From the NCBI GenBank assembly GCA_023442905.1, contig JAEZWY010000101.1:1-21303 (forward strand): DNA of 21,303 nucleotides, read 5' to 3'. Origin of the DNA: Bacillota bacterium (GTDB lineage Bacteria > Bacillota > Bacilli > Lactobacillales > Aerococcaceae). The notes below the pieces were generated by a model. It did no database searches. It was not told the origin of the DNA and was given only the letters and a program-made list of their open reading frames with translations. Of the stretch, positions 14,402-21,303 are shown in pieces; the first letter of the stretch is position 1, and each line of letters begins with the position of its first letter. Position numbers and translations under genes: made by a program.

Positions 14402-15526
14402 TTATTCTAAGAAGTCTTTCAATTGTTTTGAACGAGATGGATGGCGTAACTTTCTTAAAGCTTTCGCTTCAATTTGACGAATTCGTTCACGAGTAACACC
14501 AAATTGTTGACCAACTTGTTCTAATGTTTTCGATTGCCCATCTTCTAATCCAAAACGTAAACGTAATACGTTTTCTTCACGATCAGTCAAAGTATCTAGT
14601 ACTTCATTTAATTGTTCTTTCAATAATTCAGCAGAAGTATAATCCGCTGGACTTGTTGCATCGTTGTCTTCAATGAAATCACCTAAATGAGAGTCATCTT
14701 CTTCACCAATTGGTGTTTCAAGAGATACTGGTTCTTGAGCTATTTTTAGAATATCACGTACTTTTTCAGTTGGTAAGTCCATTTCAGCCCCAATTTCTTC
14801 TGGGGTTGGTTCGCGTCCAAGGTCTTGTAGTAATTGACGTTGAATACGAACTAACTTATTTATCGTTTCAACCATATGTACCGGAATACGGATTGTACGC
14901 GCTTGGTCAGCGATTGCACGAGTGATAGCTTGACGAATCCACCATGTAGCATATGTAGAGAACTTAAATCCTTTATGATAGTCAAACTTTTCAACAGCTT
15001 TCATTAACCCCATATTTCCTTCTTGAATTAAGTCTAAGAAAGACATACCGCGACCAACATAACGTTTTGCGATAGACACAACTAAACGTAAGTTAGCTTC
15101 TGCTAATTCTTGTTTAGCTACCGGATCCCCTTGTTCAATACGTTGTGCTAGGGAAACTTCTTCGTCAGCTGTTAATAATTCAACTCGACCAATTTCCTTC
15201 AAATACATTCTAACTGGATCATTGATTTTAACATCAGAAGCAACAGAGGTAGGGTCTACTTCCTCTTTCTTCACTTTTTCAGCTTCTTTGTCGGCTTCCT
15301 TATCCATTTGGCGCATTGTTGGTTCGCCATTTTCATCCACAACTGCAATACCTTGATCTTCGAATTTTTCGATCAAGCTATCCATACCTTTATCATCCAA
15401 TTCGAAAGGTTGTGCGATTTTATCGCTTAAATCAGTATATTGAATTGTACCAAGAATTTTTTTCTCAGCCATTAATTGTTTTGTAGCTTGGGTAAGTGTA
15501 ATGCCATCCACTTTTTTCTTTGCCAT
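14402..15526 (-). CDS. rpoD: Primary sigma factor sigma-A
   Basis: The 374-residue housekeeping sigma factor directs RNA polymerase to -35/-10 promoters. Region 1.1 is short (about 1-90) with a Lys/Glu-rich stretch. Region 1.2 begins DPVRMYLKEIG (103-113). Region 2 holds NLRLVVSIAKRYVGRG and FSTYATWWIRQAITRAI (189-205), which contacts and melts the -10. Region 3 follows with EEIGAEMDLP. Region 4 has TLEQVGQQFGVTRERIRQIEAKALRKLRHP (334-363), the helix-turn-helix that reads the -35. Length is typical of the short Gram-positive sigma-A. The ATG is preceded by AAGGAG. The gene lies 42 bp after dnaG, the standard macromolecular synthesis operon. Confidence 0.97.
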   Translation of the reverse strand: MAKKKVDGITLTQATKQLMAEKKILGTIQYTDLSDKIAQPFELDDKGMDSLIEKFEDQGIAVVDENGEPTMRQMDKEADKEAEKVKKEEVDPTSVASDVKINDPVRMYLKEIGRVELLTADEEVSLAQRIEQGDPVAKQELAEANLRLVVSIAKRYVGRGMSFLDLIQEGNMGLMKAVEKFDYHKGFKFSTYATWWIRQAITRAIADQARTIRIPVHMVETINKLVRIQRQLLQDLGREPTPEEIGAEMDLPTEKVRDILKIAQEPVSLETPIGEEDDSHLGDFIEDNDATSPADYTSAELLKEQLNEVLDTLTDREENVLRLRFGLEDGQSKTLEQVGQQFGVTRERIRQIEAKALRKLRHPSRSKQLKDFLE

Positions 15527-15568
15527 TCAATTCGCTCCTTACGTAAATCAAAAATTAGAATCATTAAA

Positions 15569-17464
15569 TTAACTATTACGATTTTTAATTTGTTTCAATA
15601 AATCGATTTTTTTCTTGATCAAAATGCCAATTTGTGCAAAGTCATCTACTGATTTTGCATAAGCAATTTCATCATCTAAAGTTTGCATCTTTTGTTCAAT
15701 ACTGCCTTTAGTTTGTATATTATAAATAAGATCTTCTACTTCACCTTCACCAATATCAGGGGCTACTTCTAGATTCATTACTTCAGCAACTAATCGCTGC
15801 TCTTCAGCACCTGATAGGGCTTGTAAAAAGTCTCCTGGATCAATTTCACCATCTATATTTTGGTTTTTATCTCTATAGTCTGACAATAGCATATAGACCG
15901 TTTCAACTTCACTTGATTGGAAATGAAAATCCTTATTAGCTATTAATAACCATGTTTCACTATTATAGAGTAAACGATACAGTAATAGCAATTCACTTTT
16001 TTCAAGTTGTGTCTTTTTCTTGCCTCTTGTAGATTCAACTTCTGGTACTGCTAGGTTACCGCCATTAAAGAGTTGGGACGTTCCTTGGTTCTGATCCTGA
16101 TATGAATGATGTTCTTGTTTATTTGATGTATAACTGTCTAATTGTTGTAAGAGTGTATCTTTAGATACACCAGTATCTTCAGAAATTTCACCTATATAAA
16201 TATCTCGCTCAATTGCTTGTTGTATTTTTGCAATCGCCTCAAGCATCACATTTATAAATTGAATCTTTCCATTGTCCGTTTCAAGTGAAAATTCCTTTCG
16301 ATAGAATTTTCTCATAAAATGTATTGGACTCAGCCTTTTATTTATAACAAAATTGGCATACTTCTCACCACCATATTTTTGTATAAATTCGTCTGGATCT
16401 AAATTTTGTTCAAAAGCCAGCACATTTAATTTCAATCGATTGCTTTGATCCTGAATCAAATTGATCGCTCGTAACGTTGCTTTCTGACCTGGAGTATCCC
16501 CATCATATGCAATTAAGACTTGTTTACTTGTCCTTTCAATCGCCTTAATTTGATTACTGGTTAAACTTGTTCCCATAGAGGCAACACCGTTTCCTACTCC
16601 CTCATTATAAGAAGCAATGACATCCATAAAACCTTCAAATAATACAATTTCTTTTGCACGCCGAGCTTCACTTTGAGCTAAATCAATATTAAATAGGAAA
16701 GTATTCTTTTCAAAAATCTCTGTCTCAGGACTATTTAAATATTTAGCAGCATCAGGATAGTTCTTATGATGCGCTGATCCAGGTAAAATTCGCCCAGAAA
16801 AACCCACAGTTTTACCCATTGCATTTCTAAGTGGAAACATAATTCGACCAGCAAACCGGTCTTTTAAACGGTCTTGATCACCCACAAAAACGCCTGAAAG
16901 TTGTAATTCTTCAACCGTAAAATCTTTATTTAAAAGATGCTGAGCTGCTAATCTACCATCTTCAGGTGCAATACCAATCTGATAGGTTTCTAGTGTTTCT
17001 TTTCGCAATCCTCGATCATATAGATATTGCAATCCTTGATTACCATTTTCAGTATTCATCAATAAATAGTGATAAAATTGTCTTAATTCTTCATGAATTT
17101 GGATTAGCCGATTCTGTGTATTACTATAGTTGGTTGTCTGCTGACCATCTTCTAGAGCAGACCAGTCGAAAGAAACTGAAACATTTCCAAATTCTGCTAT
17201 TTTCTGAACAGCTTGTGGGAATGGATAGCCTTCAATTTCTTCCATAAAACGAAAAACATTACCCCCTCGACCACATGAAAAACAGTGAAAAATCTGTTTT
17301 TCTTCATTAACTGTGAACGAAGGCGTACGTTCTTCGTGAAATGGACAATAACCAAAATAGTTACGCCCTCTTTTTTGTAAGTCAACAAACTGACTTGTTA
17401 TATCAAGGATATTTACATTGTTCTTGACTTCATTAATGACTTCCTCTGGAATAAAATTCGCCAA
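15569..17464 (-). CDS. dnaG: DNA primase
   Basis: Primase makes RNA primers at the replication fork and interacts with the replicative helicase. I place the start at TTG (17462-17464), giving 631 residues (MANFIPEEVINEV). AAGTAGGTGATC (17467-17478), which matches the 16S 3' end at 11 of 12 positions, ends 2 nt before it. A longer frame from a TTG at 17488 has no binding site and would overlap a palindrome. The CHC2 zinc ribbon (C40, H43, C61, C64), the basic DRFAGRIMFPL motif (202-212) and the TOPRIM acidic residues in EGFMD (277-281) and DGD (321-323) are intact. The C-terminal helicase-binding region follows a polar linker near residue 450. It is co-transcribed with rpoD. Confidence 0.95.
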   Translation of the reverse strand: MANFIPEEVINEVKNNVNILDITSQFVDLQKRGRNYFGYCPFHEERTPSFTVNEEKQIFHCFSCGRGGNVFRFMEEIEGYPFPQAVQKIAEFGNVSVSFDWSALEDGQQTTNYSNTQNRLIQIHEELRQFYHYLLMNTENGNQGLQYLYDRGLRKETLETYQIGIAPEDGRLAAQHLLNKDFTVEELQLSGVFVGDQDRLKDRFAGRIMFPLRNAMGKTVGFSGRILPGSAHHKNYPDAAKYLNSPETEIFEKNTFLFNIDLAQSEARRAKEIVLFEGFMDVIASYNEGVGNGVASMGTSLTSNQIKAIERTSKQVLIAYDGDTPGQKATLRAINLIQDQSNRLKLNVLAFEQNLDPDEFIQKYGGEKYANFVINKRLSPIHFMRKFYRKEFSLETDNGKIQFINVMLEAIAKIQQAIERDIYIGEISEDTGVSKDTLLQQLDSYTSNKQEHHSYQDQNQGTSQLFNGGNLAVPEVESTRGKKKTQLEKSELLLLYRLLYNSETWLLIANKDFHFQSSEVETVYMLLSDYRDKNQNIDGEIDPGDFLQALSGAEEQRLVAEVMNLEVAPDIGEGEVEDLIYNIQTKGSIEQKMQTLDDEIAYAKSVDDFAQIGILIKKKIDLLKQIKNRNS

Positions 17465-17478
17465 TTGATCACCTACTT
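17462..17478 (-). promoter_or_regulatory. Ribosome binding site and TTG start of dnaG
   Basis: AAGTAGGTGATC followed by AA and TTG is almost a full anti-16S complement at ideal spacing. It fixes the start of primase eight codons inside the longest open frame. The strong site probably compensates for the weak TTG codon. Confidence 0.8.
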
Positions 17479-17490
17479 TTGCCGGCAAAA
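17477..17490. repeat. 14-bp perfect palindrome in the dnaG leader
   Basis: TTTTGCCGGCAAAA lies a few bases after the predicted transcription start and just before the dnaG ribosome binding site. It may be a repressor operator or a short RNA hairpin. I cannot match it to a known regulator; it is not a cre or CtsR site. Confidence 0.5.
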
Positions 17491-17500
17491 ACTCACAATA

Positions 17501-17529
17501 AATATAGCGGAAACCAAATCAAAATGCAA
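17501..17529 (-). promoter_or_regulatory. Promoter of dnaG-rpoD
   Basis: TTGCAT (17524-17529) and TATATT (17501-17506) with a 17-bp spacer on the minus strand, in the 100-bp gap between ysxC and dnaG. The start would be near 17494. Confidence 0.65.
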
Positions 17530-17564
17530 TCGATATGGAAATTTTATTTAATAATATTTAAATA

Positions 17565-18170
17565 CTATTCTTCAGGTTCAAATTCTCCATCTAAAACAGC
17601 TTGAATAATTTCCCAAGCTTCATCCCGACCATCTTTAGTTTCAGCTGAAAATGGTAGAATCTGATCAATCGATTCTAATTCTAAAGTTTTATAAATATCA
17701 CTTAAGTGTTTATTCCATTGACTCTTCTTAATTTTGTCAGTTTTTGTTGCAATGACAAAATAAGGTACGCCATGGTAGTCCATAAATTCTTTCATTTGGA
17801 TATCATCTTTAGTAGGTTTATGGCGAAAATCAACAACAAGAAGTGCTAGAACAAGGTTTTCGCGGGTAGCAAAATAAGTTTCTAACATTTCACCCCATTT
17901 TGCTTTTTCTGTTTTACTCACTCTAGCATAGCCATAACCAGGAACATCTACAAAATAGAATAAATCTTCAATTTGGTAGTAATTTAACTGTTGTGTTTTC
18001 CCAGGCTTACTTGATGTTCTAGCTAATTTTTTTCGATTAATCATTGTATTGATGAATGAACTTTTTCCAACATTTGACCGTCCTGCCAAAGCAATCTCAG
18101 GTATTGTAGGTGCTGGATACTGCTCTGGCCTTACGGCTGAGATCAGAAATTCAACATTATGTACGTCCAT
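17565..18170 (-). CDS. ysxC: Ribosome biogenesis GTPase YsxC/EngB
   Basis: A 201-residue TrmE-Era-EngA-YihA-Septin class GTPase needed for assembly of the 50S ribosomal subunit. The GTPase motifs are G1 GRSNVGKS (30-37), G2 GKTQ (57-60), G3 DVPG (75-78) and G4 TKTDK with a following SAET for G5. The start is the ATG at 18168-18170, with AAAGGGG 7 nt before it. A GTG 21 nt further upstream lies before this binding site and is less likely. It follows clpX as in other Bacillota, but a strong terminator stands only about 22 nt before its start codon. The acidic C-terminus (FEPEE) is unremarkable. Confidence 0.95.
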   Translation of the reverse strand: MDVHNVEFLISAVRPEQYPAPTIPEIALAGRSNVGKSSFINTMINRKKLARTSSKPGKTQQLNYYQIEDLFYFVDVPGYGYARVSKTEKAKWGEMLETYFATRENLVLALLVVDFRHKPTKDDIQMKEFMDYHGVPYFVIATKTDKIKKSQWNKHLSDIYKTLELESIDQILPFSAETKDGRDEAWEIIQAVLDGEFEPEE

Positions 18171-18191
18171 GAAAAATCCCCTTTCTGACAC

Positions 18192-18220
18192 AAAAAGGAA
18201 AGACTAAAGCCAGTCTTTCC
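18192..18220 (-). terminator. Intrinsic terminator between clpX and ysxC
   Basis: GGAAAGACT (minus strand, 18220-18212) and AGTCTTTCC (18205-18197) form a 9-bp perfect stem with a 6-nt loop, followed by TTTTT. It lies 36 nt after the clpX stop and leaves no room for a promoter before ysxC. Confidence 0.88.
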
Positions 18221-18255
18221 CATTGTATTTCATACATTGCAACTCCTGAACATAT

Positions 18256-19512
18256 TTAAGCGATTTTTTCGCCTTCTAAATCAAATAAATCCGGTTCAAT
18301 ATCATCATTAATAACAGATTCTGTAATCGTCACTTTTGAAACATCCTCACGAGATGGAATCTCAAACATAATTTCTAACATTGCCTCTTCAATAATTGAA
18401 CGTAGACCACGTGCACCTGTTTTACGGTCTAGAGCCTTTTGTGCTATAGCATCAAGTGCTTCATCAGTAAAGGTAAGTTCTACATTATCCATCTTTAATA
18501 ATTGTTGATATTGTTTTACTAAAGCATTTTTTGGTTGTGTTAGAATATGAACTAAATCTTCTTTGGTTAACTTATTTAAGTTAGCCATAATTGGTAAACG
18601 ACCAATAAATTCAGGAATTAATCCAAATGTTTGTAAATCTTGAGGAATAGCGTGTTGCATAATCGCATCGTTATCATTCAAAATCTGATTATTTGAACTA
18701 TTACCAAAACCAATCACTTTTTCCCCGAGACGTTCTTTAATAATCGGTTCAATGCCGTCAAAGGCACCACCTACAATAAAGAGAATATCGGTTGTATCTA
18801 CTTGAATCAACTCTTGATGAGGGTGTTTACGACCACCTTGTGGCGGAATATTTGCTTCTGTTCCCTCTAAAATTTTCAGTAAAGCCTGTTGTACACCTTC
18901 ACCAGAGACATCACGTGTAATGGATACATTTTCTGATTTACGAGCAATCTTATCAATCTCATCAACATAGATAATCCCTTTTTGGGCACGTTCTACGTCA
19001 AAATCAGCTGCCTGCATTAATTTGACCAAGATATTTTCAACATCTTCCCCAACATAACCCGCTTCTGTCAGTGTCGTTGCATCTGCAATCGCAAATGGCA
19101 CGTCTAGAATACGCGCTAAAGTTTGAGCTAAGTATGTTTTTCCTGAACCAGTTGGTCCCATTAATAGAATATTACTCTTTTGAAGAGAAACGCCATCATC
19201 AGCAGCTTCGTTGTTAGAAGAAATACGTTTGTAATGGTTATATACTGCTACTGACAAAGTCTTTTTGGCTTGATCTTGGCCAATAACATAATCATCTAAG
19301 ATGGAACGAATTTCAGTTGGTTTTGGTGGTTCAACCATTGTATAAGATTCTTGTCGTTCTTGGTTAACTTCTTCATCAATAATTTCTTGGCATAGGGCTA
19401 CACATTCATTACAGATATAAACACCCGGTCCAGCGATGATTTTGTCTACCTCATCTTGTGATTTTCCACAAAAAGAACAGTGAATCGTTGTTTGTTCATC
19501 ATCATTATACAT
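18256..19512 (-). CDS. clpX: ATP-dependent Clp protease ATP-binding subunit ClpX
   Basis: A 418-residue AAA+ unfoldase that forms a hexamer and feeds substrates into ClpP. The N-terminal C4 zinc finger has C12, C15, C34 and C37. The ATPase shows GPTGSGKT (119-126), the pore loop GYVG (152-155), Walker B IIYVDEIDK (180-188), the second pore loop RKH (228-230) and GARGLRS near the C-terminus. The IGF loop (267-269), which docks on ClpP, is present, so this is a protease partner rather than a ClpP-independent unfoldase. clpP is not in the window. The ATG follows AAAGGAGA by 10 nt. A sigma-A promoter with a palindrome over its -35 precedes the gene. Confidence 0.97.
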   Translation of the reverse strand: MYNDDEQTTIHCSFCGKSQDEVDKIIAGPGVYICNECVALCQEIIDEEVNQERQESYTMVEPPKPTEIRSILDDYVIGQDQAKKTLSVAVYNHYKRISSNNEAADDGVSLQKSNILLMGPTGSGKTYLAQTLARILDVPFAIADATTLTEAGYVGEDVENILVKLMQAADFDVERAQKGIIYVDEIDKIARKSENVSITRDVSGEGVQQALLKILEGTEANIPPQGGRKHPHQELIQVDTTDILFIVGGAFDGIEPIIKERLGEKVIGFGNSSNNQILNDNDAIMQHAIPQDLQTFGLIPEFIGRLPIMANLNKLTKEDLVHILTQPKNALVKQYQQLLKMDNVELTFTDEALDAIAQKALDRKTGARGLRSIIEEAMLEIMFEIPSREDVSKVTITESVINDDIEPDLFDLEGEKIA

Positions 19513-19547
19513 GCTATCCGTTCTCCTTTCCCTTTTTACATCACCTT

Positions 19548-19576
19548 ATTGTGCCAAATTCTTGACTTTAAGTCAA
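19548..19576 (-). promoter_or_regulatory. Promoter of clpX with palindromic -35
   Basis: TTGACT (19571-19576) and CACAAT (19548-19553) have a 17-bp spacer. The -35 is one arm of the perfect 15-bp palindrome TTGACTTAAAGTCAA (19562-19576). This could be a repressor site but is not the GGTCAAA direct repeat of CtsR. Confidence 0.7.
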
Positions 19577-19639
19577 TTTAAAAGTCTTCATTTTGTAGGT
19601 TTATTCAGCTTTATTGTATAATGTATGATAGATTAAAAT

Positions 19640-19653
19640 TGTAACCGGTTTAT
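19640..19653 (+). promoter_or_regulatory. cre-like site upstream of nupC
   Basis: TGTAACCGGTTTAT matches the cre pattern TGWNANCGNTNWCA except at the final CA. It lies about 55 bp upstream of the nupC -10. CcpA control of nucleoside use is common in Lactobacillales, but two mismatches make this a weak call. Confidence 0.3.
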
Positions 19654-19664
19654 CGTTCGGAAAT
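19652..19664 (-). promoter_or_regulatory. Candidate PurBox upstream of nupC
   Basis: On the minus strand ATTTCCGAACGAT matches the PurR-binding PurBox AWWWCCGAACWWT at 12 of 13 positions, with G replacing one W. It is centred about 56 bp before the predicted nupC start point. This fits purine-dependent control of nucleoside uptake. Confidence 0.5.
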
Positions 19665-19688
19665 TCTCTTAAAATTACTAGTATTTTA

Positions 19689-19713
19689 CTAACCAATATT
19701 TTATAATGGTTAG
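19689..19713 (+). promoter_or_regulatory. nupC -10 region inside a 7-bp inverted repeat
   Basis: TATAAT (19702-19707) is the best -10 for nupC; the -35 region is poor. The hexamer sits between the perfect arms CTAACCA (19689-19695) and TGGTTAG (19707-19713), so a protein bound here would occlude the promoter. Confidence 0.45.
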
Positions 19714-19754
19714 CAGTGCAAAAATTTGAATATGAATAAGAAAAGGAGATAACT

Positions 19755-20954
19755 ATGAGTATTATTCGCGGAATCGTCGGTCTAATTGTCATTGGACTTA
19801 TTGCTTTATTACTTAGTAAAGACCGTAAGAACGCCCGTATTAAACAAGTAGGAATTTTATTAGTTATTATGTTTGTTTTAGCCTTCATTGGTTTAAGAAC
19901 AAGCTTTGGGATTGCAATTTTGGAAGGTGTATCAGGATTCTTTAACTGGTTAATCTTACAAGCAAATGGTGGTACCGAATTTGTTTTTGGTGAGGGGTCT
20001 ACAGGATATGGTATCTTCTTCCTAAACGTTTTAATGCCAATTGTATTTATTTCTGGTTTGATTGGTATCCTTCAATATATTAACGTTTTACCATTTATCG
20101 CTAAATACTTAGGTAAAGCCCTTAACAAGGTGACTGGTATGGGTGAAAATGAATCATATATTGCCATTATTATGGCTATGCTTGGCCAATCAAATGGTTT
20201 TATTACAATAAAACGTTACATTGATAAATTCTCACCTGAACAAATCTTTACGTTTGCGCTAATGGGATTATCTTGTGTATCAGCTACAACTATTGCTTCT
20301 TACATGCAAATGGTTGATGGTAAATTTGTAGTAGTAGCTATTCTGTTAAATGTTTTTGCCGCTTTCGTTATAGTCTCATTGATGACACCATATAATCCAC
20401 AAGCACTTCAAGTAGATTTCAACCCTATTGAAGAAGCTAAAGAAAACGAAGGAATTGAAGAAGAAAACTTTTTCTCAGTATTGAGTGACTACATTTCTAG
20501 TGGTTTCCAAATTGCCCTAGCAATCGCTGGTTCATTGATTGGTTTTACAGCTTTAATTACCTTCCTTAATTCATTAGCTAGTTTGGTATTTGGCATAGAT
20601 TTCGTTACTATCCTTGGTTACGTTTTCTCTCCACTTGCATACATTATGGGTGTTCCAAGTACAGATATCGTAAGTGCTGGTTCAATCATGGCTTCAAAAT
20701 TGTTAACCAATGAATTTGTGGCCTTAGGTGAAGTTCAAGCAGTTGCTGGTCAAGTAACAGAGAAAACAATGGCAATGATGTCAACTTATGTTATCTCATT
20801 TTCAAATATCGCAACTGTCGGCATGATTATTGCTTCTGTAAAAATTATGTCAGCTAAACAAGCAAAAGTTGTCGCAAACAATACATGGCGTTTAATCATT
20901 GCTTCTGTCTTAGTATCTATGATTTCAGCAACAATTGTTGGTTTCTTCTTCTAA
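19755..20954 (+). CDS. nupC: NupC-type concentrative nucleoside transporter
   Basis: A 399-residue integral membrane protein of the CNT family, importing nucleosides with protons or sodium. It has an N-terminal helix pair, the first re-entrant hairpin region around GIFFLNVLMPIVFISGLIGI, the conserved GQSNGF motif near residue 145, and SCVSATTIASYM. The second half is typical: PLAYIMGVPSTDI, the conserved NEFVAL and ISFSNIATVGM. Ten or so hydrophobic segments are visible. The family name is firm; whether it prefers purine or pyrimidine nucleosides is not shown by sequence. The ATG follows AAAGGAGAT by 4 nt. It is followed by a nucleoside hydrolase, forming an uptake-and-cleave pair. Confidence 0.94.
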   Translation: MSIIRGIVGLIVIGLIALLLSKDRKNARIKQVGILLVIMFVLAFIGLRTSFGIAILEGVSGFFNWLILQANGGTEFVFGEGSTGYGIFFLNVLMPIVFISGLIGILQYINVLPFIAKYLGKALNKVTGMGENESYIAIIMAMLGQSNGFITIKRYIDKFSPEQIFTFALMGLSCVSATTIASYMQMVDGKFVVVAILLNVFAAFVIVSLMTPYNPQALQVDFNPIEEAKENEGIEEENFFSVLSDYISSGFQIALAIAGSLIGFTALITFLNSLASLVFGIDFVTILGYVFSPLAYIMGVPSTDIVSAGSIMASKLLTNEFVALGEVQAVAGQVTEKTMAMMSTYVISFSNIATVGMIIASVKIMSAKQAKVVANNTWRLIIASVLVSMISATIVGFFF

Positions 20955-20993
20955 TTTAGAAACCTGACTCAATAGTAAATTTAAATAAACTTA

Positions 20994-21041
20994 TATAAGG
21001 CATTGTCTTTCTTCTATCAATTTGAAAGACAATGCCTTATA
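20994..21041 (+). repeat. 18-bp perfect hairpin between nupC and the nucleoside hydrolase
   Basis: TATAAGGCATTGTCTTTC (20994-21011) and its exact reverse complement (21024-21041) enclose a 12-nt loop. It is followed by CTTTACTTAG rather than a clean T-run, so it is at best a leaky terminator. It may instead be a processing or stability element that sets the expression ratio of the two genes. Confidence 0.8.
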
Positions 21042-21092
21042 CTTTACTTAGGATAAGATATTGAAGTATCCAACTTTATAGGGGGTTTAAAT

Positions 21093-21303
21093 ATGAAATT
21101 AATCTTAGATTTTGATACTGGTATTGATGATGCAATGGCTATTGCACTTGCTTTGGGCGAAGAAGACGCAGAAGTAATCGGTATTACATCTGTATTTGGA
21201 AATGCTGAAGTCGACAAGTGTGTCCACAATGCCTCAGCAGTATTAAAATTATTAGACCGCGAAGACATCCCTGTTTTCCGTGGCGCTTCCCACAGGATTG
21301 GCG
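21093..21303 (+). CDS. Inosine-uridine-preferring nucleoside hydrolase (5' part only)
   Basis: The first 70 residues are present and the gene runs off the window. The N-terminal LDFDTGIDDAMAI is the calcium- and ribose-binding DxDxGxDDxxA signature of nucleoside N-ribohydrolases, and GITSVFGNAEVDKCVHNA is the next conserved stretch. The enzyme hydrolyses nucleosides to base and ribose in the cytoplasm. It begins about 50 nt after the hairpin behind nupC, with AGGGGG 7 nt before ATG and no obvious promoter of its own, so it probably depends on nupC transcription. The substrate subclass (RihA, RihB, RihC or purine-specific) cannot be decided from this part. Confidence 0.9.
   Translation, partial: MKLILDFDTGIDDAMAIALALGEEDAEVIGITSVFGNAEVDKCVHNASAVLKLLDREDIPVFRGASHRIG

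Noticed and set aside
17197..17388. Minus-strand 63-codon frame within dnaG
   Set aside because: It overlaps the conserved zinc-ribbon coding region in another frame; the in-frame primase motifs show which frame is real.
19601..19888. Minus-strand open frame of 95 codons overlapping the nupC start
   Set aside because: It is a shadow of nupC and its upstream region, without a ribosome binding site, and most of its length is antisense to conserved transporter sequence.
1..21303. CRISPR arrays, insertion sequences, prophage genes, tRNA or rRNA genes
   Set aside because: No regularly spaced repeats, transposase or phage-like proteins, or tRNA-like cloverleafs were seen; the T-box leaders were the only tRNA-related sequences.

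Overview
The window is a low-GC Gram-positive (Bacillota) chromosome segment, most likely from the Lactobacillales. The signs are T-box leaders, a dnaG-rpoD operon, ClpX, YsxC, an LSGC-type lipoprotein and strong AAGGAGG-type ribosome binding sites. I cannot name the genus without a database comparison. There are no tRNA or rRNA genes, insertion sequences, prophage genes or CRISPR arrays. Almost all genes lie on the minus strand.

Layout, left to right. Positions 1-171 hold the 3' end of an unrecognised plus-strand gene, closed by a bidirectional terminator. A surface lipoprotein of unknown function follows (276-1172, minus). A FUSC-type membrane protein gene (1369-2460, minus) is cut in two by one in-frame TAA. 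An ABC-F ATPase of the antibiotic-resistance kind (2558-4099, minus) has a leader of about 340 nt. An arginine/ornithine/citrulline cluster is transcribed in the order argB-argF-argC-argJ-argD (9929 down to 4500). It is preceded by two complete tandem T-box riboswitches (9949-10463), both reading as arginine-specific. Upstream is carB (10565-13744) without carA. Then come the housekeeping genes rpoD, dnaG, ysxC and clpX (14402-19512, minus). At the right edge a plus-strand nucleoside salvage pair begins: nupC and a nucleoside hydrolase cut by the window end.

How it fits together. CarB makes carbamoyl phosphate. ArgJ, ArgB, ArgC and ArgD take glutamate to ornithine by the cyclic acetyl pathway, and ArgF joins ornithine and carbamoyl phosphate into citrulline. 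ArgG, ArgH and CarA must be encoded elsewhere. Control appears two-layered: Arg-tRNA sensing by the tandem T-boxes for argBFCJD, and a candidate ARG box in the 650-nt region upstream of carB.

The most striking regulatory structure is the ABC-F leader. It has a promoter, a three-codon upstream ORF (Met-Lys-Leu-stop) and four mutually exclusive segments built on the same TCCTAC/GTAGGA complementarity, ending in an intrinsic terminator. A further base-paired element can hide the abc-F ribosome binding site. By analogy with known leaders of ribosome-protection genes, this reads as a drug-sensing attenuator: a ribosome stalled on the tiny ORF would free segment 2 to form a 12-bp antiterminator.
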